This document shows positions 30,573 through 39,018 of a stretch of 40,786 nucleotides of DNA, one piece after another. Position 1 is the first letter of the stretch. Each line of letters begins with the position of its first letter. The notes beneath the pieces were generated by a model that was given only the letters and a program-made list of their open reading frames with translations, was not told the origin of the DNA and did no database searches. Origin of the DNA: Patescibacteria group bacterium (lineage in GTDB: Bacteria; Patescibacteriota; Minisyncoccia; Phycocordibacterales; UBA1006); NCBI GenBank assembly GCA_020428645.1, contig JAGQMN010000006.1, positions 1 to 40,786 of the forward strand. Direction: 5' to 3'. The translations under genes and the position numbers were made by a program.

Positions 30573-32186
30573 ATGAAAAAACTACTTTTTTCCGTAATGG
30601 TGCTGTTGCTCGGCTTCATGCAAGCAGCAGCACAAGACATTATTATTAATGAAGAGATCTACTCCCAGAACTTTAATGGTTCAGCAAGAGGTGATTTATA
30701 TAACTTTGATAATGATGGTGATTTTGATCTGGTAACTGGCGTTGACAATACTACCAGTCAACCACAAATCCGTATCTTCGACCTTGGATCAGGGAGCAGT
30801 ACTGTGATTGCCACTGCTAGCGTAAATGATGTCTTTATTAGTGCCGATTTCATCGATACTGATGGCGATGGTGACCTAGATCTTCTGATTGTCAAAAAAT
30901 TGTTTAGCGACCAGTCAGAGATTCTGGTTGCCGAGCAAACAGGGGTTGGTAGTGGCACGTTCAACACACCTGTGTTGATTGAACAGGTGCCGTTGATTGT
31001 GTCTTACGTGGTAATTGTAGATTTCGACAAAGACAACCTAAGGGACGTTATTTTTGCTGCGCATGACCCAGTAAATTCAGATATCCTTTGGATGAAGAAC
31101 ACAGGCTCAGGTTTCTCTGTAGCTAGTCCATTACTTCAGAATTTACCCGAAGAGGTGAATGCTATGTTACCGTTAGAAATTGATGGAACCGGAAATATGG
31201 ATTTCGTTATTTCCATGTCCGATGTCCATACTGCAGTTTACTTGGCGAGTGGTACTACCCTGAGTCAAAGCCAGGTTATCGAAAATTTCGATGCAGATGG
31301 AATTGTGTTTGTTGAGAATATGTTATTTTTAAGCCTTGATCAGCCTGGAAAAATCAGGCGATATCAAAAATCTGGAACCAATTTCGGTGTAGGTCAAGAT
31401 GTCGCTTCATCCTCTGATCCTTATGCACTAGTCATTGCAGATTTCAGTGGAGACGGGTTGTACGACCTTGCATACACAGACCTCGTCTGTGATTGCATGA
31501 GAATTCTCTATCAAAATGGTGCAGGTTCATTCGATCTAGTACACGAAGTACCGATTGGTACTGGTAACTCAACGCCACTGTATTTGTACGCTGCTGATCT
31601 TGATCAGGATAGCCAAAATACGGTTGAAGTGATTGCTCAGGCCTCCGGACACTCCACCATTCAGTTATCAACCCTGTGGTTAGATACTGACGGTGACGGT
31701 GTTCCAAATGTAAATGATACTGATGACGACGACGATGGATATCTCGATGTTGATGAAATCGCGTGTGGATCTGACCCACTTGATGGATCTAGTGTTCCTG
31801 ATGATTTTGATGGAGACTTCATACCTGATTGCGTCGATGATGATGTTGATGGTGATGGGGTTCTGAATGATGATGACGCATGTCCATTTACTCCACTTGG
31901 TACACCAGTTGGTTTGGATGGTTGCCCTGAATTAGGAATTGATGAGTTCGCACTAGCGAGTACATCATTTTACCCAAATCCAGTTACAGATCGTTTGTAT
32001 ATTGATGCCCCTGAAGGTGTATCAATTACTGGTGTTGAAGGATATAACCTACTGGGACAAAAAATCTTAGAAGTGAGTGGTCAACCTGAATCAATTGATT
32101 TTTCTGTGTATCCGGTGGGTATGTATATTGTGAACGTTCTGTTTGATAACGGACATGTATCACAAGGAAGGATAATCAAAAAATAA
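30573..32186 (+). CDS. Secreted repeat protein with TSP3-like region and a T9SS type A-like C-terminal sorting domain
   Basis: 537 residues. Signal peptide near 1-21 (MKKLLFSVMVLLLGFMQAAA). Residues 35-360 hold FG-GAP-like motifs (FDNDGDFDLVTGV, DTDGDGDLDLLIV, DFDKDNLRDVIFA, DFSGDGLYDLAYTD). Residues 370-445 are dense thrombospondin type 3-like calcium loops (DTDGDGVPNVNDTDDDDDGY, DDVDGDGVLNDDDACPF). Residues 464-537 match the type IX secretion C-terminal sorting domain: SFYPNPVTDRLYID, then YNLLGQKILEVSG, SVYPVGMYIVNVLF and a basic end RIIKK. That domain directs proteins across the outer membrane of Bacteroidota. In a CPR-like cell without an outer membrane its role is unclear. Mixed codon use differs from the upstream operon, suggesting transfer. 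Confidence 0.85.
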   Translation: MKKLLFSVMVLLLGFMQAAAQDIIINEEIYSQNFNGSARGDLYNFDNDGDFDLVTGVDNTTSQPQIRIFDLGSGSSTVIATASVNDVFISADFIDTDGDGDLDLLIVKKLFSDQSEILVAEQTGVGSGTFNTPVLIEQVPLIVSYVVIVDFDKDNLRDVIFAAHDPVNSDILWMKNTGSGFSVASPLLQNLPEEVNAMLPLEIDGTGNMDFVISMSDVHTAVYLASGTTLSQSQVIENFDADGIVFVENMLFLSLDQPGKIRRYQKSGTNFGVGQDVASSSDPYALVIADFSGDGLYDLAYTDLVCDCMRILYQNGAGSFDLVHEVPIGTGNSTPLYLYAADLDQDSQNTVEVIAQASGHSTIQLSTLWLDTDGDGVPNVNDTDDDDDGYLDVDEIACGSDPLDGSSVPDDFDGDFIPDCVDDDVDGDGVLNDDDACPFTPLGTPVGLDGCPELGIDEFALASTSFYPNPVTDRLYIDAPEGVSITGVEGYNLLGQKILEVSGQPESIDFSVYPVGMYIVNVLFDNGHVSQGRIIKK

Positions 32187-32217
32187 AATACGTGTTGATG
32201 TACACCTTAGTACATTG

Positions 32218-32247
32218 AAAAACCCTTGTTTTGCAAGGGTTTTTTTA
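32218..32247 (+). terminator. Terminator of the T9SS-tail gene
   Basis: AAAAACCCTTG (32218-32228) pairs perfectly with CAAGGGTTTTT (32234-32244), then TTT. Confidence 0.9.
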
Positions 32248-32274
32248 GTATTTTTTCGTGATTTAGAGTCTCTG

Positions 32275-32283
32275 TGGTATAAT
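32275..32283 (+). promoter_or_regulatory. Extended -10 of tpiA (leaderless)
   Basis: TGG-TATAAT (TATAAT 32278-32283), 7 nt before ATG 32291. Confidence 0.65.
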
Positions 32284-32290
32284 CATTTTC

Positions 32291-33094
32291 ATGATACGAA
32301 AACCTAAAAAATTGATCGTTGCAAACTGGAAAATGAACGTTACCAAAGAAGAAGAGGCTGAAGGTCTGTTTCTCTCAATAAAGAACGTTGTTAATAAACT
32401 CGAATATACCAAAGTCGTGTGTTGTCCTCCGCATATGTACGTGAATCAGGTGGCACGGCACGTTGACCACAGAAATTACCGCGTTGGTGGACAAGATGCC
32501 TATCCCGAAGAATCTGGTTCACGAACAGGTGAAACCTCAGTACTGATGATGAAGAACGCAGGTGCCGAGTACATCATTCTCGGACATTCTGAACGTCGTC
32601 ACCTTGAAACGAAATCAGATGTGGCGCGTAAGGTAACCGCGGTGCTCGAACACGATATGGTTCCCATTATCTGTGTAGGTGAAGAACAGCGTGATCGCAA
32701 TTGGAAAAAGGCACTGACACAGCAGTTGAAAGATGTGTTCAATAGGGTTCCAAAAAAGAATCCAGAAAATATTATCATCGCATACGAACCGATTTGGGCA
32801 ATTAGTGGAGAAAAGAAAAACCCAGCAACATCAACTGAGTACATGGAGGCACTCGACGTCATCAAGAAAGAACTCAAGAAAATCTTTAAAACGAGCACTG
32901 CAGTTGATAAGATTCGTTTCCTGTATGGCGGTTCACTCGATGATAAAAACATTGAAGAATTCCTTAAAAACGCAGAGGTAGATGGATTTTTGGTTGGTCG
33001 GGTATCACACGATCCTCGGATTTTGATGACCATGTTTAGACTGGTTGAAGATCATATGCAACGCGAAATGTTTCCGATAAAAGAAGAAGAGTAA
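32291..33094 (+). CDS. tpiA: Triosephosphate isomerase
   Basis: 267 residues. LIVANWKMN (8-16) carries the substrate Asn and Lys, GHSERR near 98-103 the catalytic His, AYEPIWAIS near 164-172 the catalytic Glu, and LYGGSLDDKN near 214-223 plus FLVGRVSHDP near 233-242 the phosphate-binding loops. It interconverts dihydroxyacetone phosphate and glyceraldehyde 3-phosphate in glycolysis. The C-terminus is a Glu/Lys tail slightly longer than usual. The canonical G-x-A in the last phosphate loop reads GRVS. It precedes pgk but each gene has its own terminator and promoter. Confidence 0.96.
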   Translation: MIRKPKKLIVANWKMNVTKEEEAEGLFLSIKNVVNKLEYTKVVCCPPHMYVNQVARHVDHRNYRVGGQDAYPEESGSRTGETSVLMMKNAGAEYIILGHSERRHLETKSDVARKVTAVLEHDMVPIICVGEEQRDRNWKKALTQQLKDVFNRVPKKNPENIIIAYEPIWAISGEKKNPATSTEYMEALDVIKKELKKIFKTSTAVDKIRFLYGGSLDDKNIEEFLKNAEVDGFLVGRVSHDPRILMTMFRLVEDHMQREMFPIKEEE

Positions 33095-33114
33095 CACATC
33101 GTGTTGCTTTTTTA
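33089..33114 (+). terminator. Terminator overlapping the tpiA stop
   Basis: GTAACAC (33091-33097) pairs with GTGTTGC (33101-33107), one G-U, then TTTTTT. The stop codon 33092-33094 is in the stem. Confidence 0.8.
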
Positions 33115-33126
33115 TTATGCGAAGAC

Positions 33127-33135
33127 TGTTATACT
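33127..33135 (+). promoter_or_regulatory. Extended -10 of pgk (leaderless)
   Basis: TGT-TATACT (TATACT 33130-33135), 6 nt before ATG 33142. Confidence 0.65.
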
Positions 33136-33141
33136 CAGAGC

Positions 33142-34287
33142 ATGAATACTGTAGTACAACAGGTATTAGATCGATCGATTGAAACCGTTGACGATCTAAA
33201 AGGGAAGCGGGTACTTCTGAGAATTGATGTGAACACGTCACTCGGTGACAATGGAGTTGTTGATCCTGGTGAAGATTGGCGTATCGTAAAGGCGTACCAA
33301 ACGATCGATTACCTCGTTAATCATGGCGCGTGTGTAGTTGTTCTGAGTCACATTGGGAGAAACCCTGATGATTCCTTGAAACCTATCTACGATTATATGA
33401 GCGAATACCGTACTATTGGCTTTATACCAACGTACGACAGCACTATTCTTGAAACGAGTATTACCGGTATGCAACACGGTTCTGTATTGATGCTTGAAAA
33501 TGTTCGTCAGCACCCTGGTGAAGAGGTGAATGATAGTTCATTTCTCAATACCGTAATTGAATTGTGTGATTACTACGTGAACGATGCTTTTTCGGTATCA
33601 CACCGTGAACATGCGAGTGTTTCTGATGTTGCGACACGGTTACCTGCATACTTTGGACTACAATTTTGTGATGAGGTTAAAAATCTGACAAAGACACGCG
33701 AAGCTAACGAGAACACCGTGCTCCTCCTTGGTGGTGCAAAGTTTGATACGAAATTTGATCTCCTCAATCAATTTCTCCCGAAGGTGAGCTACGCACTCGT
33801 TGGTGGGGCGCTCGCGAATGTGTTTTTACGCGAGCGTGGCATTAACATTGGTGCATCATTTGCTGATGATGCTGTTGATATTTCAAGTATGGTTACCAAT
33901 GATAAAATTGTTCTTCCTATTGATGCGGTTGACCAACACGGAGACGTCATTCACATTGACCAGGTTGGGGACGAAGATATGATTCTCGATATTGGACCTG
34001 AAACTGAACAACTCTTTGAAACGATTATTGCACATGCAGATACCATCCTCTGGAATGGACCGATGGGTAAATACGAAGATGGGTACACCGCAGGATCTAT
34101 TGCTGTTGCTGATAGCATTGCAAAATCGGATGCGTATTCAGTAACCGGTGGTGGTGATACCGCAACGGTGATTCTTGAAGAGCACCTCGAAGAGAATTTT
34201 GATTTTATCTCAACGGGTGGGGGAGCGATGCTTGATTTCCTCGTCGAGGGAACACTTCCAGGAATAGACGTAATTATAAACAAATAA
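33142..34287 (+). CDS. pgk: Phosphoglycerate kinase
   Basis: 381 residues, a little shorter than the usual 390-410. KRVLLRIDVNTSLGDNGVVD near 22-41 is the N-domain substrate loop (RxDxN), VLSHIGRNP near 70-78, LENVRQHPGE near 117-126, DAFSVSHREHAS near 149-160, LLLGGAKFDTKFDLL near 195-209, ILWNGPMGKYED near 302-313 and SVTGGGDTATVILEEH near 333-348 for ADP/ATP binding. It makes ATP from 1,3-bisphosphoglycerate. Convergent with rnhA across a palindromic terminator. Confidence 0.95.
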   Translation: MNTVVQQVLDRSIETVDDLKGKRVLLRIDVNTSLGDNGVVDPGEDWRIVKAYQTIDYLVNHGACVVVLSHIGRNPDDSLKPIYDYMSEYRTIGFIPTYDSTILETSITGMQHGSVLMLENVRQHPGEEVNDSSFLNTVIELCDYYVNDAFSVSHREHASVSDVATRLPAYFGLQFCDEVKNLTKTREANENTVLLLGGAKFDTKFDLLNQFLPKVSYALVGGALANVFLRERGINIGASFADDAVDISSMVTNDKIVLPIDAVDQHGDVIHIDQVGDEDMILDIGPETEQLFETIIAHADTILWNGPMGKYEDGYTAGSIAVADSIAKSDAYSVTGGGDTATVILEEHLEENFDFISTGGGAMLDFLVEGTLPGIDVIINK

Positions 34288-34304
34288 CACATAGCCCATA
34301 CGTT

Positions 34305-34337
34305 AATCTATCGTTCTATAGAATGATAGGTTATTGT
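34305..34337. terminator. Bidirectional terminator between pgk and rnhA
   Basis: Arms 34305-34318 and 34319-34332 form a 14-bp palindrome with two G-U/A-C positions and no spacer, so the real loop is about 4 nt. TTATTGTTTT follows on plus. Confidence 0.7.
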
Positions 34338-34338
34338 T

Positions 34339-35067
34339 TTAAGTCGTGATGTTCCAATCCTTGAGGATTTCATCTTCGTGTTCTTTCGACAGAGCTTTTT
34401 TAAACTTTGCATTCGTACCAGACACGCGTGCTTCGCATGCTGCCCACGTATCGTGACGTTCGAGTACACCATTAAGGAGCGAGAGGTACGAATACGTCGC
34501 AGCAGATTTTGTAGTTTTTTTCTTTGGTTGGTCTGAGGTATCAGGAATATCGAGAATATTGGTAATAGAGTATTTTGATAGTGTTCCGCGATACAGTTGT
34601 ACATTCGTTCCCTCTGCTAATTCTCGTGCAATATCGTCAACTCGTTCGTTTCCAGGAATACCCACATGTCCACGTACGTGGTGCCAGGTGATGTTGGTAC
34701 GTCCTCGTTCTTCGATGAGTTCGAACAGTGTTTTCCATATTGATTGATTTTTGACAGGTTCTTTTGATGCCGTTGTCCACCCATTCTTGACCCACCCATA
34801 CATCCACTCGGTTGCACCTTTAATCGCATACTCTGAATCAGTGTAGAGGTGTACGTGTTCAGTGTTGTGTGCTGCATATGATAATGCTGAGACAATTGCG
34901 GTTAATTCCATTTCATTATTAGTTGTTTGTAATTTCGTACCTCCTAACTCGATAACCTCATTGAGTCGTGGATAGACCATAATAACTCCCCAACCACCTG
35001 GACCAGGATTACCAAGCGACGATCCATCGGTAAATATTGTTAGTGAGTTTTCTGTATTGATATTCAT
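34339..35067 (-). CDS. rnhA: Ribonuclease HI with C-terminal extension
   Basis: 242 residues. The RNase HI domain fills 8-152: IFTDGSSLGNPGPGGWGVI with the first Asp, TTNNEMELTAIVSAL with the Glu, LYTDSEYAIKGATEWMYGWV with the second Asp, and HHVRGHVGIPGNERVDDIAR with the last acidic site. It also has the basic protrusion (NGWTTASKEPVKNQ) used for hybrid binding. It removes RNA from RNA-DNA hybrids. Residues 155-242 are an extra helical domain (SLLNGVLERHDTWAACEARV) that I do not recognise; classic E. coli RNase HI is about 155 residues. Leaderless start predicted from TGC-TAGGAT. Confidence 0.93.
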   Translation of the reverse strand: MNINTENSLTIFTDGSSLGNPGPGGWGVIMVYPRLNEVIELGGTKLQTTNNEMELTAIVSALSYAAHNTEHVHLYTDSEYAIKGATEWMYGWVKNGWTTASKEPVKNQSIWKTLFELIEERGRTNITWHHVRGHVGIPGNERVDDIARELAEGTNVQLYRGTLSKYSITNILDIPDTSDQPKKKTTKSAATYSYLSLLNGVLERHDTWAACEARVSGTNAKFKKALSKEHEDEILKDWNITT

Positions 35068-35073
35068 AATGTT

Positions 35074-35082
35074 ATCCTAGCA
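35074..35082 (-). promoter_or_regulatory. Extended -10 of rnhA (leaderless)
   Basis: Minus-strand TGC-TAGGAT (hexamer 35074-35079), 6 nt before ATG 35067. Confidence 0.55.
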
Positions 35083-35089
35083 CAGCACA

Positions 35090-35114
35090 ACAAAAAAGAC
35101 CTATTTTTGGTCTT
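35090..35114 (-). terminator. Terminator overlapping the recA stop
   Basis: AAGACC (35096-35101) pairs with GGTCTT (35109-35114). On the minus strand TTTTTTG follows. The recA stop TAG (35101-35103) spans the stem-loop junction. Confidence 0.75.
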
Positions 35115-36192
35115 CTTTCATAGCCTTCCGAATCTCTTTTTCTAATTGATTCATGACTTTGGTGTCTTCTTCGAGCTTCTTTCGTGCGGCGTCGTACCCA
35201 CGTCCAAGTTTTACCTCCTCAGGATACTTAGCTCCTTCACTTGGTTTGTAGGTGTACGATGCTCCTGCTTTTTCGATGAACTTATACTTTTCACCGAGCG
35301 CAAGGAGTTCACCATTTTTTGCGATTCCTTCACCGTAGATGATGTCGAACTCCGTTTGCCGGAATGGTGCTGAAACTTTATTCTTGGCGACCTTGACCCG
35401 GGTACGTGAACCGACAACATCGTCACCTTTTTTGATTTGCGCAATACGCCGAATGTCGAGGCGTACCGATGAATAGAATTTCAATGCTTTTCCTCCTGGG
35501 GTTGTCTCAGGTGATCCAAACATGACACCAATCTTCATACGAATTTGGTTGATGAAGATAACGGTTGTTTTTGACTTTGCAACGAGCGCGGTGAGTTTAC
35601 GCAATGCTTGTGACATCAATCGTGCTTGTTTTCCAACGTGGTGCGCCCCCATATCACCTTCAATCTCGTCTTTTGGTGTAAGCGCTGCTACCGAATCAAC
35701 GACAACTACCGATACATTTCCCGATCGGACGAGCGAATCAACAATTTCGAGCGCTTGTTCACCGGTATCAGGTTGTGATACGAGAAGTTGATCAGTCTTA
35801 ACCCCAATTGCTTTTGCGTAGATAGGATCAAGTGCATGTTCCGCATCAATGAATGCACATACGCCACCTGCTTTCTGAGCTTCGGCAACAATATGAAGGG
35901 TGAGCGTCGTTTTACCTGATGCTTCAGGTCCATAGATTTCAATAATACGCCCTCGTGGAATACCCCCAATACCCAATGCCTCGTCAAGCCCGATTGATCC
36001 TGTTGAAATTGCAGCGACATCAACTTTTGGTGCATCACCTAATTTAATGATGGCACCTTCACCGAACTTAGTTTGGATCATATCAATGGTGTCTTGGAGC
36101 TGTTCGTCTTTCGTTGGTGCTCCTGTATTTGTAGATTTTGCTTTGTTTGCTGTAGGTGTTGTTTTCTTTTTGGTTTCTTTCTTCTTTGGCAT
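35101..36192 (-). CDS. recA: Recombinase RecA
   Basis: 363 residues. A Lys/Thr/Ala-rich N-terminal extension (about 1-28) precedes the core. Walker [14 protein letters not shown] near 87-99, [19 protein letters not shown] near 112-130, Walker [21 protein letters not shown] near 157-176, loop L1/L2 region [20 protein letters not shown] and [22 protein letters not shown] near 219-240, with the C-terminal domain after 290. It forms ATP-dependent filaments on single-stranded DNA for homologous recombination. It starts 3 nt after the stop of the Ig-like membrane protein gene and 4.5 kb downstream of ftsK's start, so the three probably form one transcript. Confidence 0.97.
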   Translation of the reverse strand: MPKKKETKKKTTPTANKAKSTNTGAPTKDEQLQDTIDMIQTKFGEGAIIKLGDAPKVDVAAISTGSIGLDEALGIGGIPRGRIIEIYGPEASGKTTLTLHIVAEAQKAGGVCAFIDAEHALDPIYAKAIGVKTDQLLVSQPDTGEQALEIVDSLVRSGNVSVVVVDSVAALTPKDEIEGDMGAHHVGKQARLMSQALRKLTALVAKSKTTVIFINQIRMKIGVMFGSPETTPGGKALKFYSSVRLDIRRIAQIKKGDDVVGSRTRVKVAKNKVSAPFRQTEFDIIYGEGIAKNGELLALGEKYKFIEKAGASYTYKPSEGAKYPEEVKLGRGYDAARKKLEEDTKVMNQLEKEIRKAMKEDQK

Positions 36193-36195
36193 AAC

Positions 36196-36645
36196 TTATT
36201 CTTGGTTAGGTGTTTCTTCTATTTCTAATTCTAATACATCGGTTATCGTTTGCGCATCGAGCGTCTCTTGGTAGGTTGGTCTGTACATAGGATTCGTTCC
36301 TGTGCTATATACGTGATATTGGTACGTACGCTCTGTATCAAAAGGATCACGCAATCGTACCTCTATTATAGTATCTCCTGGTGAAAGTGCTACGTGTGTG
36401 GTAAAGGTACCACCTTCACCCTGTTTAACATTTCGACTGTTGATGTATACCTCTTCGGTGTTTCGTACCGTACCCGATACAACTATCGCCAACATATCGG
36501 TACTCGTGTACTCATTGAGCGATATCTCAACGATGCGTGGACCTTCTATATATGGTTTAAATCGATAGTAGGCGAACACGATAATACATGCAAAGAAGAT
36601 GACCGTGAGCACTTGTATTACAATTTTTCGTGTGCTGTGCTCCAT
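36196..36645 (-). CDS. Single-span membrane protein with Ig-like extracellular domain
   Basis: 149 residues from ATG 36645, 1 nt after the ftsK stop; ATG 36654, overlapping ftsK by 8 nt, is also possible. One span near 9-27 (VIQVLTVIFFACIIVFAYYR). Then a beta domain with VVSGTVRNTEEVYINSRNVK, GTFTTHVALSPGDTIIEVRL and RDPFDTERTYQYHVYS, the pattern of bacterial Ig-like (Glucodextranase-B-type) modules. Acidic tail ELEIEETPNQE. An AGGAGG stretch upstream in ftsK could serve as Shine-Dalgarno for ATG 36654. Function unknown; the position between ftsK and recA looks like translational coupling. Confidence 0.8.
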   Translation of the reverse strand: MEHSTRKIVIQVLTVIFFACIIVFAYYRFKPYIEGPRIVEISLNEYTSTDMLAIVVSGTVRNTEEVYINSRNVKQGEGGTFTTHVALSPGDTIIEVRLRDPFDTERTYQYHVYSTGTNPMYRPTYQETLDAQTITDVLELEIEETPNQE

Positions 36646-36646
36646 A

Positions 36647-38872
36647 CTATTCATCTTCAAGGAGGTCCTCCTCGTACTCTTCACCATTTTCTGATCCTCC
36701 TGATTTGATCAAAATATCTCGTGGCTTTGATCCATTTGCTGCACCAATGACACCTTGTTCTTCGAGTTGATCCATAATACGTGCTGCACGACTGTATCCA
36801 ATCGAGAGGCGACGCTGGAGGTACGATGTCGATGCTTTTTGATCGTCAATCACCAGTTGTCGAGCATCTTCATATAAAGGATCATCGCTCTCGCCATCAG
36901 CGAGTTCAACCCCACCTCCACCTTCCTGGAGGTGTTCATCAGGTAGTGAAATAGTATCGTCGAGTTCAAACTTATAGTTCTTTTTAATGTATGCAACAAC
37001 GCTCTTTACCTCATCTTCAGAAACGTACGAATTCTGAATACGGATCGGTTCATTTGCACCTTCGCCTTTGTACAACATATCCCCGTATCCAAGCAATTTT
37101 TCAGCACCGCTTGTATCGAGAATCGTTCGCGAATCGATTTGTGATGCGACTTTCATCGCAATACGTGTCGGTACGTTTGCTTTGATCAAACCAGTAATAA
37201 CATTCACTGATGGACGTTGGGTTGCGAGAAGGAGGTGAATACCAACGGCACGCGACATTTGTGCTAATCGTACAATCGACGCTTCGAGTTCGCGTGGATA
37301 CGCGCTCATGATGTCTGAGAGTTCATCAATGATCACCACGATGTATGGCATCTTTTCAGGAAGTTCACCTGAGAGATCTTCAATTTCTTCAGGGCTCAGG
37401 TTTTTGTATGCCGGACTAGCGATAGTTTTGTGGTAGGAGTCAATATCGCGGACGCTACACTGTTGCAGGACATCGTACCGTCGCTCCATTTCTTTAACCG
37501 CCCACTTTAATGCCAGTACTGCTTTCTTTGGATCGGTAATAACGGGGGTCAAGAGATGTGGTATTTTTTTGTAGAGTGTCATTTCTACACGTTTTGGATC
37601 AACCATGATGAACCGCAACATATCAGGCCCATTTCGGTAGAGGAGGGACATAACCACAGTATGAATCATCACCGATTTTCCCGCACCGGTGGCACCAGCC
37701 ACTAACGCATGAGGCATTTTACCAATGTTCGCAAAGTATGATTTGCCTGACACCCCCTTACCGAGAGAAATCGTGAGCGGGTGTGTTGCATTTTTGAACT
37801 CATCCTCAGCCAACAGTGATCCAAGTCCAATTTTTGATTTGGCGGTGTTCGGTACTTCGATTCCTACGAGAGAACGACCAGGGATTGGTGCTTCGATACG
37901 AATTGATTTCGCAGCGAGCGCGAGCGCGAGCTCATTTTGTAAACTCGCAATTTTTGATAGTCGCACACCTTGAGCTGGTTTCATGGCATACCGGGTTACT
38001 GTTGGACCAATCGAAATTTCATCCATCTCAACCGCGATACCAAAGTTTGCAAGCGTACGCTGGATGAGGTTTGCGTTTGCTTTGATGTCACCCGTTGATG
38101 GTTTTCCTGAACTCACACCTAAGAGTGAAAGGGGAGGGGGAGTGTATGAAGAGGCAAAGACCGCAGCGGTATCCATCGTGATATCATCATCGTCAGGTGT
38201 AGATTTTTTCTTTTTTGATTTTTTCTCGTTCGATAATCCAGGAGTACTATCTGAAACAACAGCTGTTGTTTCTTGTTCGTTTTTCCCAATGGCTTTTTCG
38301 ATCTGTTCTTCGAGAGCGTTTTCTTCTTCCTGTCGTTCAGCACGTTCTTCGAGTCGTTCAGTTACTTCTTCTTTTAATCTCTTGAATGCTTTGAAGTGTG
38401 GGTCAAAGATGAGGAATCCTGAAACAATCATAATTGCAAACATCAAGATTGCAGAAAACGGTCTATCAAATCCTGCAACAAGGTACGAACCAATCAACCC
38501 AATGAATCCACCAGCATCAAAACCTCGTGAGAAAAAGATATCAATGAGAGCATTTGCTGACAAGAACAGAGTCGTCATAGCAATACCATCGCGGATGCTG
38601 ATAGTTCGTTCTTTCAATACCCACACACCAATCAATATCAGGAGTGGTGCAAGCACCAGGAAACCGTAACCAATAACAGGGAAGAGTATTCGCTCAAATA
38701 CAAACTCACCATTTCGTCCGGTCAGGTTGAGCCATGACATGAGTGAAAAAATTCCAACAATGAGGTAGATGGTACCGGTTACGTACTTATTACCGCCAGT
38801 CGGGCGAATTTTTGAGAATGATCGTCCTTCGTTTGTAGTGCTCCTTTTTTTGCCTGTTCGTTTTTTTGCCAT
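36647..38872 (-). CDS. ftsK: DNA translocase FtsK/SpoIIIE
   Basis: 741 residues from ATG 38872. Four to five N-terminal membrane spans (about 35-180: YVTGTIYLIVGIFSLMSWLN, ILFPVIGYGFLVLAPLLILI), a charged linker near 180-240 and the motor: HALVAGATGAGKSVMIHTVV near 388-407 (Walker A), MPYIVVIIDELSDIM near 505-519 (Walker B), LLLATQRPSVNVITGLIK near 545-562. The C-terminal gamma winged helix near 668-717 (STSYLQRRLSIGYSRAARIM) reads polar DNA signals. It pumps chromosome DNA through the division septum and works with Xer, here at 10189. An ATG at 38905 is rejected because a TGG-TATGAT box abuts it. Confidence 0.95.
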   Translation of the reverse strand: MAKKRTGKKRSTTNEGRSFSKIRPTGGNKYVTGTIYLIVGIFSLMSWLNLTGRNGEFVFERILFPVIGYGFLVLAPLLILIGVWVLKERTISIRDGIAMTTLFLSANALIDIFFSRGFDAGGFIGLIGSYLVAGFDRPFSAILMFAIMIVSGFLIFDPHFKAFKRLKEEVTERLEERAERQEEENALEEQIEKAIGKNEQETTAVVSDSTPGLSNEKKSKKKKSTPDDDDITMDTAAVFASSYTPPPLSLLGVSSGKPSTGDIKANANLIQRTLANFGIAVEMDEISIGPTVTRYAMKPAQGVRLSKIASLQNELALALAAKSIRIEAPIPGRSLVGIEVPNTAKSKIGLGSLLAEDEFKNATHPLTISLGKGVSGKSYFANIGKMPHALVAGATGAGKSVMIHTVVMSLLYRNGPDMLRFIMVDPKRVEMTLYKKIPHLLTPVITDPKKAVLALKWAVKEMERRYDVLQQCSVRDIDSYHKTIASPAYKNLSPEEIEDLSGELPEKMPYIVVIIDELSDIMSAYPRELEASIVRLAQMSRAVGIHLLLATQRPSVNVITGLIKANVPTRIAMKVASQIDSRTILDTSGAEKLLGYGDMLYKGEGANEPIRIQNSYVSEDEVKSVVAYIKKNYKFELDDTISLPDEHLQEGGGGVELADGESDDPLYEDARQLVIDDQKASTSYLQRRLSIGYSRAARIMDQLEEQGVIGAANGSKPRDILIKSGGSENGEEYEEDLLEDE

Positions 38873-38905
38873 AGGTTTCAGTAATGTGAGTAAATCAATA
38901 GTCAT

Positions 38906-38914
38906 ATCATACCA
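38906..38914 (-). promoter_or_regulatory. Extended -10 of the ftsK operon
   Basis: Minus-strand TGG-TATGAT (hexamer 38906-38911). Transcription should start near 38899, downstream of ATG 38905, giving a leader of about 27 nt before ATG 38872. Confidence 0.5.
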
Positions 38915-39018
38915 TAGAGTACTGAACGATTATATTTTTTCTTCAATGTAGTAGTGGTGTACATGTAACTACGGTGTATATAAAAGACACCATATTAAAG
39001 ACTATTTGTATCAGAGAC

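Noticed and set aside
38873-38905. ATG 38905 as start of ftsK
   Set aside because: It directly abuts a TGG-TATGAT box, so the transcript would begin downstream of this codon. ATG 38872 follows.
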